Positions 24,636 through 32,877 of a stretch of 39,099 nt of DNA are shown here, piece by piece (within the stretch, counting starts at the first letter, position 1; each line of letters starts with the position of its first letter). The DNA is from Oceanobacillus bengalensis (GTDB lineage: Bacteria > Bacillota > Bacilli > Bacillales > Amphibacillaceae). The position numbers and the translations under genes are program-made. Location of the stretch: positions 1 to 39,099 of the forward strand of contig NZ_RBZO01000036.1 in NCBI RefSeq assembly GCF_003628445.1, written 5' to 3'. The notes below the pieces were generated by a model. It was given only the letters and a program-made list of their open reading frames with translations, did no database searches and was not told the DNA's origin.

Positions 24636-26165
24636 CTACACAGGATAAACCCCATGTTTTCTCTCCGTAAATACTACGTTTTTCGCTTCATAAATCGAAT
24701 AGCGATTGATTAGTTCCTCTCTTAATCGATTCGGATTAATAATTTCGTCTATTACCATTTCTGAAGCCAAATGATAAATATCGATTTCTGCTTTATATTC
24801 ATCTTGCTTTTCTTGTATAAAAGCTGCTCGTTCTTCCTCGGGTAATGCTGCGATTTTATTGGCATAAACTGCATTCACTGCAGCTTCGGGGCCCATCACG
24901 GCAATTTGTGCGTTCGGAAAAGCAAGAACACAATCTGGTTCAAATGCTGGCCCAGCCATCGCATAGAGACCAGCACCATACGCTTTTCTCACGATTACAG
25001 AAATTTTTGGAACGGTTGCCTCACTCATAGCAGATAACATCTTCGCACCATGTCTAATAATGCCTTGCCGCTCTACCTTTGTACCAATCATGAACCCTGG
25101 TACATCAACAAGGAATAATAACGGAATATTAAACGCGTCACATAACTGAATAAATTTTGCAGCCTTATCCGCCGAATCGGTAAAAAGCACGCCACCCTTC
25201 ACACGTGGTTGGTTTGCAATAATACCCACAGATTTCCCATCAATCCTCGCAAGCCCCGTAATTAATTCAGCAGCAAATTTCTTTTTAATCTCACAAAACG
25301 AATCCTCATCAATCACCCGGTTGATTAAATCGTACATGTTAAAAGGTGCGTTTTGATTTTCTGGTACTACATCAACAATTGACTTTTCAAATGCCTTAGA
25401 AGCTTTTGCTGGAACTACTTTTGGCTGGGTACGGAAATTTGTTGGGAAATAGCTTAAATAATTCTGGGCATAGAAAATAGCTTCCTCTTCCGTTTTCGCT
25501 AATACATCCCCTACTCCAGAAACGGTGCAATGCATTTTTGCACCACCCATTTCCTCTAGTGATACATTCTCACCGATAACCTTCTCAGCCATCCTTGGAG
25601 AACCTAAGTACATGGACGCATTGCCATCAACCATAATAACAATGTCGCAAAAAGCAGGAATATATGCACCACCTGCAGCAGATGGACCGAATAATAAGCA
25701 AACTTGCGGAACCCTTCCTGATAACTTAATTTGATTATGAAAAATTCGTCCCGCACCACGTCTGTTTGGAAACATTTCCACTTGATCGGTAATTCTCGCT
25801 CCTGCTGAATCAACTAAGTAAAAAATCGGTAATTCTAATTTTAATGCCGTTTCTTGGATACGTAGAATCTTTTCTACGGTCCTTTTCCCCCATGAACCAG
25901 CCTTCACCGTAGAATCATTCGCCATGACACAAACATCTTGTCCGTTAATTTTTCCAATTCCTGTAACAACCCCATCTGACGGTAAGGAATTATCCATACA
26001 ATTGGCAAAAAAAGCATCTTCTATGTTCATTCCTTCATCAAATAGTAATTCTAAACGTTTACGGACAAACAGTTTCCCTTTTTCCTCATTGCTTTTATGG
26101 TATTTTTCTTTTCCACCTTGTTCAATTTTATTTTTTCGCTCCTGAAATTCCTCCATATAGGACAT
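24636..26165 (-). CDS. yngE: Acyl-CoA carboxylase, carboxyltransferase subunit (YngE-like)
   Basis: The 509-residue beta/alpha-fused carboxyltransferase transfers CO2 from carboxybiotin to an acyl-CoA, here most likely 3-methylcrotonyl-CoA. N-terminal half has GVVTGIGKINGQDVCVMANDSTVKAGSW region and FGPSAAGGAYIPAF; the C-terminal half has LLFLVDVPGFMIGTKVE and AGAYGAGLYAMAG-like KAYGAGLYAMAGPAFEPD, the two acyl-CoA/biotin oxyanion regions. It is last in a five-gene operon with the biotin carboxylase, biotin carrier and acyl-CoA dehydrogenase. GGGGGATACATC precedes the ATG. Confidence 0.92.
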   Translation of the reverse strand: MSYMEEFQERKNKIEQGGKEKYHKSNEEKGKLFVRKRLELLFDEGMNIEDAFFANCMDNSLPSDGVVTGIGKINGQDVCVMANDSTVKAGSWGKRTVEKILRIQETALKLELPIFYLVDSAGARITDQVEMFPNRRGAGRIFHNQIKLSGRVPQVCLLFGPSAAGGAYIPAFCDIVIMVDGNASMYLGSPRMAEKVIGENVSLEEMGGAKMHCTVSGVGDVLAKTEEEAIFYAQNYLSYFPTNFRTQPKVVPAKASKAFEKSIVDVVPENQNAPFNMYDLINRVIDEDSFCEIKKKFAAELITGLARIDGKSVGIIANQPRVKGGVLFTDSADKAAKFIQLCDAFNIPLLFLVDVPGFMIGTKVERQGIIRHGAKMLSAMSEATVPKISVIVRKAYGAGLYAMAGPAFEPDCVLAFPNAQIAVMGPEAAVNAVYANKIAALPEEERAAFIQEKQDEYKAEIDIYHLASEMVIDEIINPNRLREELINRYSIYEAKNVVFTERKHGVYPV

Positions 26166-26182
26166 GATGTATCCCCCAATCT

Positions 26183-26965
26183 TTATTTTCCGTTGTAGAC
26201 AGGCTTCCTTTTTTCACTAAATGCAATCAGTCCTTCCCTACGATCAGAAGTTGGAATCGTCGCCTGATAAGCCATATGTTCAATTGCCAAACCTGTGCCA
26301 AGATCTGTTTCAATTCCTTTATTTATCGCCATTTTTGCCTGCCCTAAAGCGATTGGGCCATTGGTTGCAATGATGCTTGCAAGTTCGAGAGTTCTATCCA
26401 TTAGTTCTTCTGGACGGGCGACTTGCTCCACTAATCCAATCGCTAGCGCCTCCGCAGCATCAACCGGTTTCGCTGTATAAATTAACCGCTTCGCTTGACC
26501 TAAACCGATTAGACGAGGTAAGCGTTGAGTACCACCAGCTCCAGGAATGATTGCCAATGATGTTTCGGTTAATCCGAGCTTGGCCGTATCCGCTAAAATT
26601 CTTATATCACATGCTAGTGCCAACTCTAGACCACCACCATATGCAACACCGTTTAATGCAGCAATCACTGGAATCCGTAAATTTTCCACCCTCATGATTG
26701 TTTCACCAATATAGCGAACGGCAGAAATCACCTGCACATCTGTCATTTTTCTCCGTTCCTTTAAGTCCGCTCCAGCACAAAATGCCTTCTCACCAGAACC
26801 TGTAAGAATAACACAATAAATCGATGGATCCCGGTTGATACTTGATACCACGCTGTTCAGTTCATCAAGGAGTGCAGTTGACATTGCATTCCGTACAGTT
26901 GGCCTGTTTAACGTAATGACAGCCACATGTTCTTCTACCTTTTTCAGTGTGACAAGTTCCGACAT
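26183..26965 (-). CDS. yngF: Enoyl-CoA hydratase/isomerase (YngF-like, probable methylglutaconyl-CoA hydratase)
   Basis: A 260-residue crotonase-fold enzyme. Oxyanion-hole motifs are AFCAGADLKERR (near 66-77) and ALNGVAYGGGLELALACDIR (near 105-124); the catalytic Glu region is LTETSLAIIPGAGGTQRLPRLIG (near 137-159), with Glu in TETSL. In the operon it would hydrate 3-methylglutaconyl-CoA to HMG-CoA. AAGGAGGGACTAT precedes the ATG. In B. subtilis the HMG-CoA lyase yngG lies next to this gene, but here only 37 nt separate it from the biotin carrier gene. Confidence 0.92.
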   Translation of the reverse strand: MSELVTLKKVEEHVAVITLNRPTVRNAMSTALLDELNSVVSSINRDPSIYCVILTGSGEKAFCAGADLKERRKMTDVQVISAVRYIGETIMRVENLRIPVIAALNGVAYGGGLELALACDIRILADTAKLGLTETSLAIIPGAGGTQRLPRLIGLGQAKRLIYTAKPVDAAEALAIGLVEQVARPEELMDRTLELASIIATNGPIALGQAKMAINKGIETDLGTGLAIEHMAYQATIPTSDRREGLIAFSEKRKPVYNGK

Positions 26966-27002
26966 ATAGTCCCTCCTTATCCCAATTCATCAAGACTAAC
27001 AG

Positions 27003-27215
27003 TTATTCAATAGTAGCCAGCACATCATCTTCGTTAACAAAGTCCCCTTCAGCAACCTTTAATTCTTTAATCACACCAGATTCTTCCGCAGCAATCGGGA
27101 TTTCCATTTTCATCGATTCCAAAATAACAATATCCTGCCCTTCTTCTACCGTGTCCCCTTCTTGAACAACAATTTTCCATACACTACCTGCCATACTCGC
27201 TTTTACTTCTTCCAT
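27003..27215 (-). CDS. yngHB: Biotin/lipoyl attachment protein (YngHB-like)
   Basis: A 70-residue single biotinyl domain. The biotin-accepting Lys36 lies in the standard ESMKMEIP motif; GDTVEEGQDIVILE before it and KVAEGDFVNEDDVLATIE after it form the two symmetrical half-barrels. It would carry carboxybiotin from the biotin carboxylase to the carboxyltransferase encoded in the same operon. AGGGGGTACTTTTTC precedes the ATG; it starts 13 nt after the biotin carboxylase gene. Confidence 0.93.
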   Translation of the reverse strand: MEEVKASMAGSVWKIVVQEGDTVEEGQDIVILESMKMEIPIAAEESGVIKELKVAEGDFVNEDDVLATIE

Positions 27216-27228
27216 GAAAAAGTACCCC

Positions 27229-28569
27229 CTATTTTTTAATATATGTCTCTACAAATGCCGTAGTTGTATTCCCACTAACAAACGCTTCATGTTTAATCAC
27301 TTTTAAAAGCATGGGAATGTTTGTCTTGATTCCTTCTATCTTGTACACTTCTAATGCTTCTTTTAATCGAATAATCGCTTCCTCTCGTGTGGAAGCCTTT
27401 ACAATTAACTTCGCAATCATCGGATCATAGAATGGTGTTACATCATAATCACTTCTAATTGCGACCTCATTCCGAACATGCTGCCCCCGAGGAAACGTCA
27501 CATGAGAAATATGCCCTGGTGATGGGAAGAACGTGTCAGGGTTTTCAGCATAAATTCTTGCCTCAATGGAATGCCCACTCATCGTTACCCCTTCTTGCGT
27601 TATTTCCAATACATTTCCTTGTGCAATACTAATTTGTGCAGCTACAATGTCTATTCCGGTAATTTCTTCTGTAACGGGATGCTCCACTTGAATTCTTGTA
27701 TTCATTTCTAGAAAATAAAAGTTTTCCTCTTTATCTACTAGAAATTCTATCGTACCAGCATTCGTATAACCGATTGCTTTAGCAGCCTGGACAGCAGCGT
27801 TCCCCATCTTCTTCCGCGTTTCGTCGGAAATAAATGTCGAAGGTGCTTCTTCAATCACCTTTTGATTCCTTCTTTGAATCGAACATTCACGCTCAAATAA
27901 GTGCACAACATTCCCATGTTCATCAGCAAGGATTTGAATTTCGATATGTCTAGCATTTTCAATTTTTTTCTCAAGAAACATTGCACCATTTCCGAAGAAA
28001 GATAGCGCACGCTTGGAATTGTTTTCAAAGGCTTTCACTAGTTCCTCTTCGGAATGTACTACTTGCATCCCAATTCCACCACCGCCTGCTGAGGCCTTTA
28101 GCATAACCGGGTAACCAAGCTCCCCCGCCAACTGAACAGCTTCTTCGGCAGTCTGGGCAGCATCCTCTGTACCTGGAACAACAGGAACCCCAGCTGCTTT
28201 CATCGCTTTTCTTGCTTCAATCTTGTCTCCCATTTTTTGAATCACATTGCTTTTCGGACCAATAAAGATAAAACCCTCATCCCGACAAAGCGAGGCAAAT
28301 GTATCATTTTCGCTTAAAAACCCATACCCAGGATGGATAGCATCAGCGCGAAATTCTTTCGCAATAGCAAGGATTTTTTCACTATTTAAGTAGCTCTCAT
28401 TCACTGGTGCTTTCCCAACACAAGCACTTTCATCCGCCAGTTGAACATGTGGTGCATCCTTATCGGCTTCTGAATAAATGGCAATGGTCCTAATTCCTCG
28501 TTTCTTACATGTTCTAATAATACGAGCTGCAATTTCTCCCCGATTAGCGATTAGAATCTTATTGATCAT
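27229..28569 (-). CDS. yngHA: Biotin carboxylase subunit (YngHA/AccC-like)
   Basis: A 446-residue ATP-grasp enzyme that carboxylates biotin on the partner carrier protein. N-terminal domain: INKILIANRGEIAARIIRTCK. ATP-grasp: KASAGGGGIGMQVV (glycine-rich lid), EKKIENARHIEIQILAD, ERECSIQRRNQKVIEEAPS, FLEMNTRIQVEHPVTEEITGID. The ATG at 28569, 9 nt from AGGAGAGG, is chosen over a TTG two codons upstream. The separate biotin carrier gene makes the size short compared with fused alpha subunits. Linked to leucine degradation by context rather than sequence alone. Confidence 0.94.
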   Translation of the reverse strand: MINKILIANRGEIAARIIRTCKKRGIRTIAIYSEADKDAPHVQLADESACVGKAPVNESYLNSEKILAIAKEFRADAIHPGYGFLSENDTFASLCRDEGFIFIGPKSNVIQKMGDKIEARKAMKAAGVPVVPGTEDAAQTAEEAVQLAGELGYPVMLKASAGGGGIGMQVVHSEEELVKAFENNSKRALSFFGNGAMFLEKKIENARHIEIQILADEHGNVVHLFERECSIQRRNQKVIEEAPSTFISDETRKKMGNAAVQAAKAIGYTNAGTIEFLVDKEENFYFLEMNTRIQVEHPVTEEITGIDIVAAQISIAQGNVLEITQEGVTMSGHSIEARIYAENPDTFFPSPGHISHVTFPRGQHVRNEVAIRSDYDVTPFYDPMIAKLIVKASTREEAIIRLKEALEVYKIEGIKTNIPMLLKVIKHEAFVSGNTTTAFVETYIKK

Positions 28570-28593
28570 GAACAACCTCTCCTATAGTATTGT

Positions 28594-29736
28594 CTAGCAA
28601 CCTAACTCCCTAGCAATTACCAATCTCTGAATCTCAGATGTTCCTTCTCCTATCTCTAACAATTTAGCATCACGCAAATATCTTTCCACTTCATATTCGC
28701 GCATATAACCATAGCCACCATGGATCTGAATCGCTTGGTTTGCTGCACGAAATGCCGTTTCTGTTGCAAACAGTTTTGCATATGCTGCCTCTTTACTAAA
28801 GGCCTTCCCCTGATCCTTTAGCCATGCCGCTTTATAAATCATATTTCTAGCAAGTTCCACTTCCATCGCGATATCTGCAAGCTTAAATTGAATCGCTTGA
28901 AACTTGGAAATCGCTGTACCGAATTGTTTTCTTTCTTTTGCATACTGTAGTGCTTTCTCTAAAGATGCTTGTGCAATACCAAGGCCGAGCGCAGCAATAG
29001 AAATTCTTCCACCATCTAATGTATATAAAAATTGTTTAAATCCTTTATTTGCTTCCCCTAATATATTTTCCTTTGGAACGCGAACATCCTCTAGAACAAT
29101 CGCTGCCGTATCCGACCCACGGACACCCATTTTATCGTAATTACTCGTAATGGTTACTCCTTTTGTATCTGTCGGAACAATTAGTGAAGAAATCGTATTT
29201 TTCCCTTTGTCATTCTTTCCTGTAACAGCAGTAACGATCAATGTTTTGGCGAAACTAGCATTTGTGATAAAGCATTTCTCACCATTGATAACGTATTCAT
29301 TTCCCTGGAGGACAGCTGTCGTCTTCGTTCCACCTGCATCTGAACCAGCGTTCGGTTCCGTTAACCCAAACGATGCTAAAGCCTTACCCTCTGCAAGCGG
29401 TTTCAAATATTTCTGTTTTTGTTCCTCTGTTCCAAAGTAATAAAATGGACTTGCACCAAGTGACACTGCGGCAGCATAGCTTAAACCTGTACTTCCACAT
29501 ACACGGCCGATTTCCTCAACAGAGATTGCATAGGACAGTGTATCACCACCAGATCCACCATACGCTTCAGGAAACGGAATACCTAATAGTCCAAGCTCAC
29601 CCATTTGTTCAAATATGTCGACAGGGAATTTCGCTTCTTTATCAATTTCAATTGCCCGTGGTCTTATAACCCTCTCGGCAAACTCTCGAACCATATTTTT
29701 AATCATATGTTGTTCTTTAGATAATTCAAAATCCAT
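28594..29736 (-). CDS. yngJ: Acyl-CoA dehydrogenase (YngJ-like, probable isovaleryl-CoA dehydrogenase)
   Basis: A 380-residue FAD-dependent dehydrogenase. Signature 1 region reads [14 protein letters not shown], with the FAD/substrate loop CFITNA; signature 2 region is [23 protein letters not shown] (near 340-362), and catalytic Glu is likely in the C-terminal [15 protein letters not shown]. It would oxidise isovaleryl-CoA to 3-methylcrotonyl-CoA, which the carboxylase genes downstream would use. AGAAAGAGGTG precedes the ATG. It heads the operon. I see no confident sigma-E or sigma-A promoter upstream. An AMP-ligase (yngI-type) gene is absent on this side. Confidence 0.93.
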   Translation of the reverse strand: MDFELSKEQHMIKNMVREFAERVIRPRAIEIDKEAKFPVDIFEQMGELGLLGIPFPEAYGGSGGDTLSYAISVEEIGRVCGSTGLSYAAAVSLGASPFYYFGTEEQKQKYLKPLAEGKALASFGLTEPNAGSDAGGTKTTAVLQGNEYVINGEKCFITNASFAKTLIVTAVTGKNDKGKNTISSLIVPTDTKGVTITSNYDKMGVRGSDTAAIVLEDVRVPKENILGEANKGFKQFLYTLDGGRISIAALGLGIAQASLEKALQYAKERKQFGTAISKFQAIQFKLADIAMEVELARNMIYKAAWLKDQGKAFSKEAAYAKLFATETAFRAANQAIQIHGGYGYMREYEVERYLRDAKLLEIGEGTSEIQRLVIARELGC

Positions 29737-29967
29737 ACATTACACCTCTTTCTATTTAGCAGTTTGAAGTAGAAGTATTGACAATTACCTACTAACTTTC
29801 CTTAGTTATTTCTGTATTCAGAACCATACGAACCTTACAAACTTATCTTACACTGAATTGGACCTGTTGTAAAAGAAAATCTCAGGAGCAAACCTGACTA
29901 TAGAATATATCTAAAGGTTATTGTTCTTTCTAAGTTAATTCATAGTATATATAGAATGTTGATTTCT

Positions 29968-30304
29968 TTAATTCAGTATAGTTTATCTCTCGCTTACACT
30001 TATTAATGCTATGTGCTGTAATTCGCTGCGGCAGAATGCTTCGCTATATTGAGTGCTCTAGATGTTATTAAAGCTATCGAACATAAAATTACGTTCTGGG
30101 CAGTTTTTCCTCGCAAAAGCATCGTTTTTTTAGTGGAAATCAAGTAGAGCAGGAACTTAGTGGAGGAAAGACACGAAGACTCCTACGGGAGGATAGGCCT
30201 AGGTGAGACTGCGTAGTGCGTTAGCACGGAGGAGGCTCACCAGCCGCCCGTGGAAAAGCGAAGTGTCTTTCCGGAACGGCGTGCTTAAAACTATACTGAA
30301 TTAA
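29968..30304. repeat. Dispersed element with 17-bp perfect terminal inverted repeats
   Basis: TTAATTCAGTATAGTTT at 29968-29984 is repeated in exact inverse at 30288-30304. The 337 bp between have no gene. The right half (30150-30285) is GC-richer and highly structured: GGAAAGACAC at 30162-30175 pairs with GTGTCTTTCC at 30263-30272, and GGTGAG with CTCACC inside. This inner core belongs to a family that, from memory, is frequent between genes in Bacillaceae. A related core lies at the right edge of the window (38836-38983). Between yngJ (29736) and the terminator of parC (30363) nothing else is visible. Confidence 0.7.
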
Positions 30305-30362
30305 GTAAGTCCACTATTTACATCCATAACAACAAACATACCTAAAGATCTAAACAAAAAAA

Positions 30363-30396
30363 CCCACTTAAAGAAAGAACACTTTCTTTAAGTGGG
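30363..30396 (-). terminator. Rho-independent terminator of the parE-parC operon
   Basis: A perfect 15-bp stem (CCCACTTAAAGAAAG and its complement) with a 4-nt loop; on the minus strand a run of seven Ts follows. It is 15 nt beyond the parC stop. Confidence 0.92.
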
Positions 30397-30411
30397 GGCA
30401 TTTATGCTATC

Positions 30412-32865
30412 TTATTCATCTGATTCGCCAAATGGTTTTTCATATGCAGCTTCTTTCCAAACCTCTAATACTTCTCCATGCGTATCCGTATCAATCACAA
30501 ATGAACCATTACTGTACCTGTCACTTGTCGAAAGTTCTAGTGGATACACTGATTGCGTTTCTCCGTTTGACGTATGGAATCTTATTGACTCATTATCATT
30601 TAGAACGAAAAATCCTCTGATCCGATGTGCTTTATTTTTCAGTTCACGTAACATCACTAGTCCACGTTTTGCTCGACTAGTTTTCTCAAATTCTCTTAGT
30701 TTCATCCGTTTACATGCGCCGCGTTGCGTTAAAATAACAAGCGATGGACTGGATAAATCATCAAACACTTGCCCGCCTACAACATATTCATCCTCTTTTA
30801 ACTGGATGGATTTCACACCTGCAGCACGTTGACCTACTACAGTAATTTCTGATTCATCATACCATAATCCATACCCTTTATTCGAAGCAATAAAGACATT
30901 TGAATGACCGTTCGTTTGGTATACATTTACCACTTCATCGTCCCCTTTAAGATTCAGGGCTATTAACGATTTAGCATGTCTTGATGCATTGTAAAGTTTT
31001 AATTCACTACGTTTCACCATTCCATTTTTCGTGAAAAATAGGAGATAATTATCTTCAGTAAATTCACGTATCGGGATACACTGTACAATAAATTCATCTT
31101 TATCTAATGATGCAATGTTCGATAGATGTTGCCCCATATCTTTCCAACGGATATCAGGGAGCTCGTGAACAGGTATCATCGTATACTTCCCCTTCGTCGT
31201 AAAGATGAGTATATTATCTGTTGTATTTATCTCGAACAATCGTACTAAATGGTCATCATCTTTAATCGCAAGATCTTCACCATTTGAGGCACTAAATGAC
31301 CTGAGACTTGTTCGTTTAATGTATCCGTCTTTCGAGATAGAAACAAGTACATCTTCACTTGCAACAACGACATCAATATCAAATTTCAGTTCTTCAATTT
31401 TATCTTCAATGACCGTACGTCTTGAATCTGAGTATGTTTTTTTAATTTGTTTTAAATCTTTTTTAATGGTTTGGTACAGCTTTCTCTCATTTGCAAGAAT
31501 GGATTCAAGTTCCGTAATATTTTTACGTAATTCATCCGCTTCATGCTGTAGTTGTGTTAAATCAGTGTTCGTTAATCGATACAATTGCAACATCACGATT
31601 GCTTCTGCTTGTGCTTCGGTAAAATCATACTGCGCTATAATCCGCTTCTTCGCATCCTGCTTATCTTTTGAGGCACGAATCGTTGCAATTAATTCATCAA
31701 GAATCGATATTGCTTTGATTAATCCTTCAACTATATGTTCACGATCTTTGGCCTTTTTCAAATCAAACTTAGTTTGCTTTGTCACAACCTCTTTTTGATG
31801 TGCAATATAGGCATCAAGCATCTCAGGTAGTGACAATAATTTCGGTGTCCTATCTTTAATTGCTACCATATTAAAGTGATACATCACTTGAAGTTCGGTA
31901 TTTTTAAATAAATAATTTAATACCCCTTCACTATTCACATCTTTTTTCAGTTCAATGACAATTCTTAAACCTGTTCGATCGGTTTCATCACGGACCTCAG
32001 AAATACCTTCAACTTTTCGATCGAGTCTTAATTCATCAATTTTCTTAACCATATTGGCCTTGTTTACTTCATACGGAATTTCTTCAATGACAATTTGTTC
32101 TCGGTTATTCCCGCGAAGTGTTTCGACTTTTGTCTTGCTCCTAACAACAATTTTTCCCTTACCTGTTTGGTACGCTTTCTTAATCCCTTCAACACCTTGA
32201 ATAATTCCACCTGTTGGGAAATCAGGACCTTTAATGACAGTCATTAATTCATCGACTGTTACTGCTGGCTTATCAATTCTCATCATAACGGCGTCAATTA
32301 CTTCAGCAAGATTATGCGGTGGAATGTCAGTTGCATACCCAGCAGATATACCTGTTGAGCCATTTACTAGAAGGTTAGGAAACTTCGCTGGTAGAACAGT
32401 TGGTTCCATCGATGTCTCGTCGAAGTTCGGTATTAAATCAACGGTTTCTTTATCAATGTCACGTAATAACTCAGCAGATATTGGAGAAAGCCGTGCTTCG
32501 GTATAACGCATCGCTGCAGGTGGATCTCCATCTATACTACCATTGTTTCCATGCATTTCTATTAATACATTACGAATCTTCCATTCTTGACTGAGGCGAA
32601 CCATCGCATCGTAAACAGAAGAATCACCATGTGGGTGATAGTTACCAATAACCGTACCAACTGTTTTTGCCGATTTACGAAACCCTTTATCATGCGTATT
32701 TTTCTCTACATGCATTGCATATAAAATTCTACGTTGAACAGGCTTTAACCCGTCCCTAACGTCAGGTAATGCCCGATCTTGTATAATATATTTACTATAT
32801 CTACCAAACCTATCCCCGATTACTTCTTCTAATGGAAGGTTAAGATATTTTTCTGGTTGTACCAA
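30412..32865 (-). CDS. parC: DNA topoisomerase IV subunit A (ParC/GrlA)
   Basis: The 817-residue breakage-reunion subunit of topoisomerase IV, which decatenates sister chromosomes together with ParE. Catalytic Tyr121 is in AAMRYTEARL. The quinolone-resistance region reads HPHGDSSVYDAMVR with Ser82-Ser83 and Asp86, a wild-type pattern in related species, so no resistance change is apparent. The C-terminal half carries beta-pinwheel repeats (DGYIKRTSLRSF, NGMVKRSELKLY, GACKRMKLREF). The start is TTG 32865, with AGGGGGG at 6-7 nt; parE ends 12 nt upstream. Confidence 0.96.
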   Translation of the reverse strand: MVQPEKYLNLPLEEVIGDRFGRYSKYIIQDRALPDVRDGLKPVQRRILYAMHVEKNTHDKGFRKSAKTVGTVIGNYHPHGDSSVYDAMVRLSQEWKIRNVLIEMHGNNGSIDGDPPAAMRYTEARLSPISAELLRDIDKETVDLIPNFDETSMEPTVLPAKFPNLLVNGSTGISAGYATDIPPHNLAEVIDAVMMRIDKPAVTVDELMTVIKGPDFPTGGIIQGVEGIKKAYQTGKGKIVVRSKTKVETLRGNNREQIVIEEIPYEVNKANMVKKIDELRLDRKVEGISEVRDETDRTGLRIVIELKKDVNSEGVLNYLFKNTELQVMYHFNMVAIKDRTPKLLSLPEMLDAYIAHQKEVVTKQTKFDLKKAKDREHIVEGLIKAISILDELIATIRASKDKQDAKKRIIAQYDFTEAQAEAIVMLQLYRLTNTDLTQLQHEADELRKNITELESILANERKLYQTIKKDLKQIKKTYSDSRRTVIEDKIEELKFDIDVVVASEDVLVSISKDGYIKRTSLRSFSASNGEDLAIKDDDHLVRLFEINTTDNILIFTTKGKYTMIPVHELPDIRWKDMGQHLSNIASLDKDEFIVQCIPIREFTEDNYLLFFTKNGMVKRSELKLYNASRHAKSLIALNLKGDDEVVNVYQTNGHSNVFIASNKGYGLWYDESEITVVGQRAAGVKSIQLKEDEYVVGGQVFDDLSSPSLVILTQRGACKRMKLREFEKTSRAKRGLVMLRELKNKAHRIRGFFVLNDNESIRFHTSNGETQSVYPLELSTSDRYSNGSFVIDTDTHGEVLEVWKEAAYEKPFGESDE

Positions 32866-32877
32866 GTAAGTCCCCCC

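Noticed and set aside
29740..29850. Sigma-E promoter for the yng-like operon
   Set aside because: I looked for the -35/-10 pair expected from B. subtilis, but no spacing or hexamer match was good enough to report.
30432..30832. Plus-strand frames inside parC
   Set aside because: They are shadows of the parC coding sequence.
30427..32865. Quinolone-resistance mutation in ParC
   Set aside because: Ser82-Ser83 and Asp86 are the normal residues of the region in related species.
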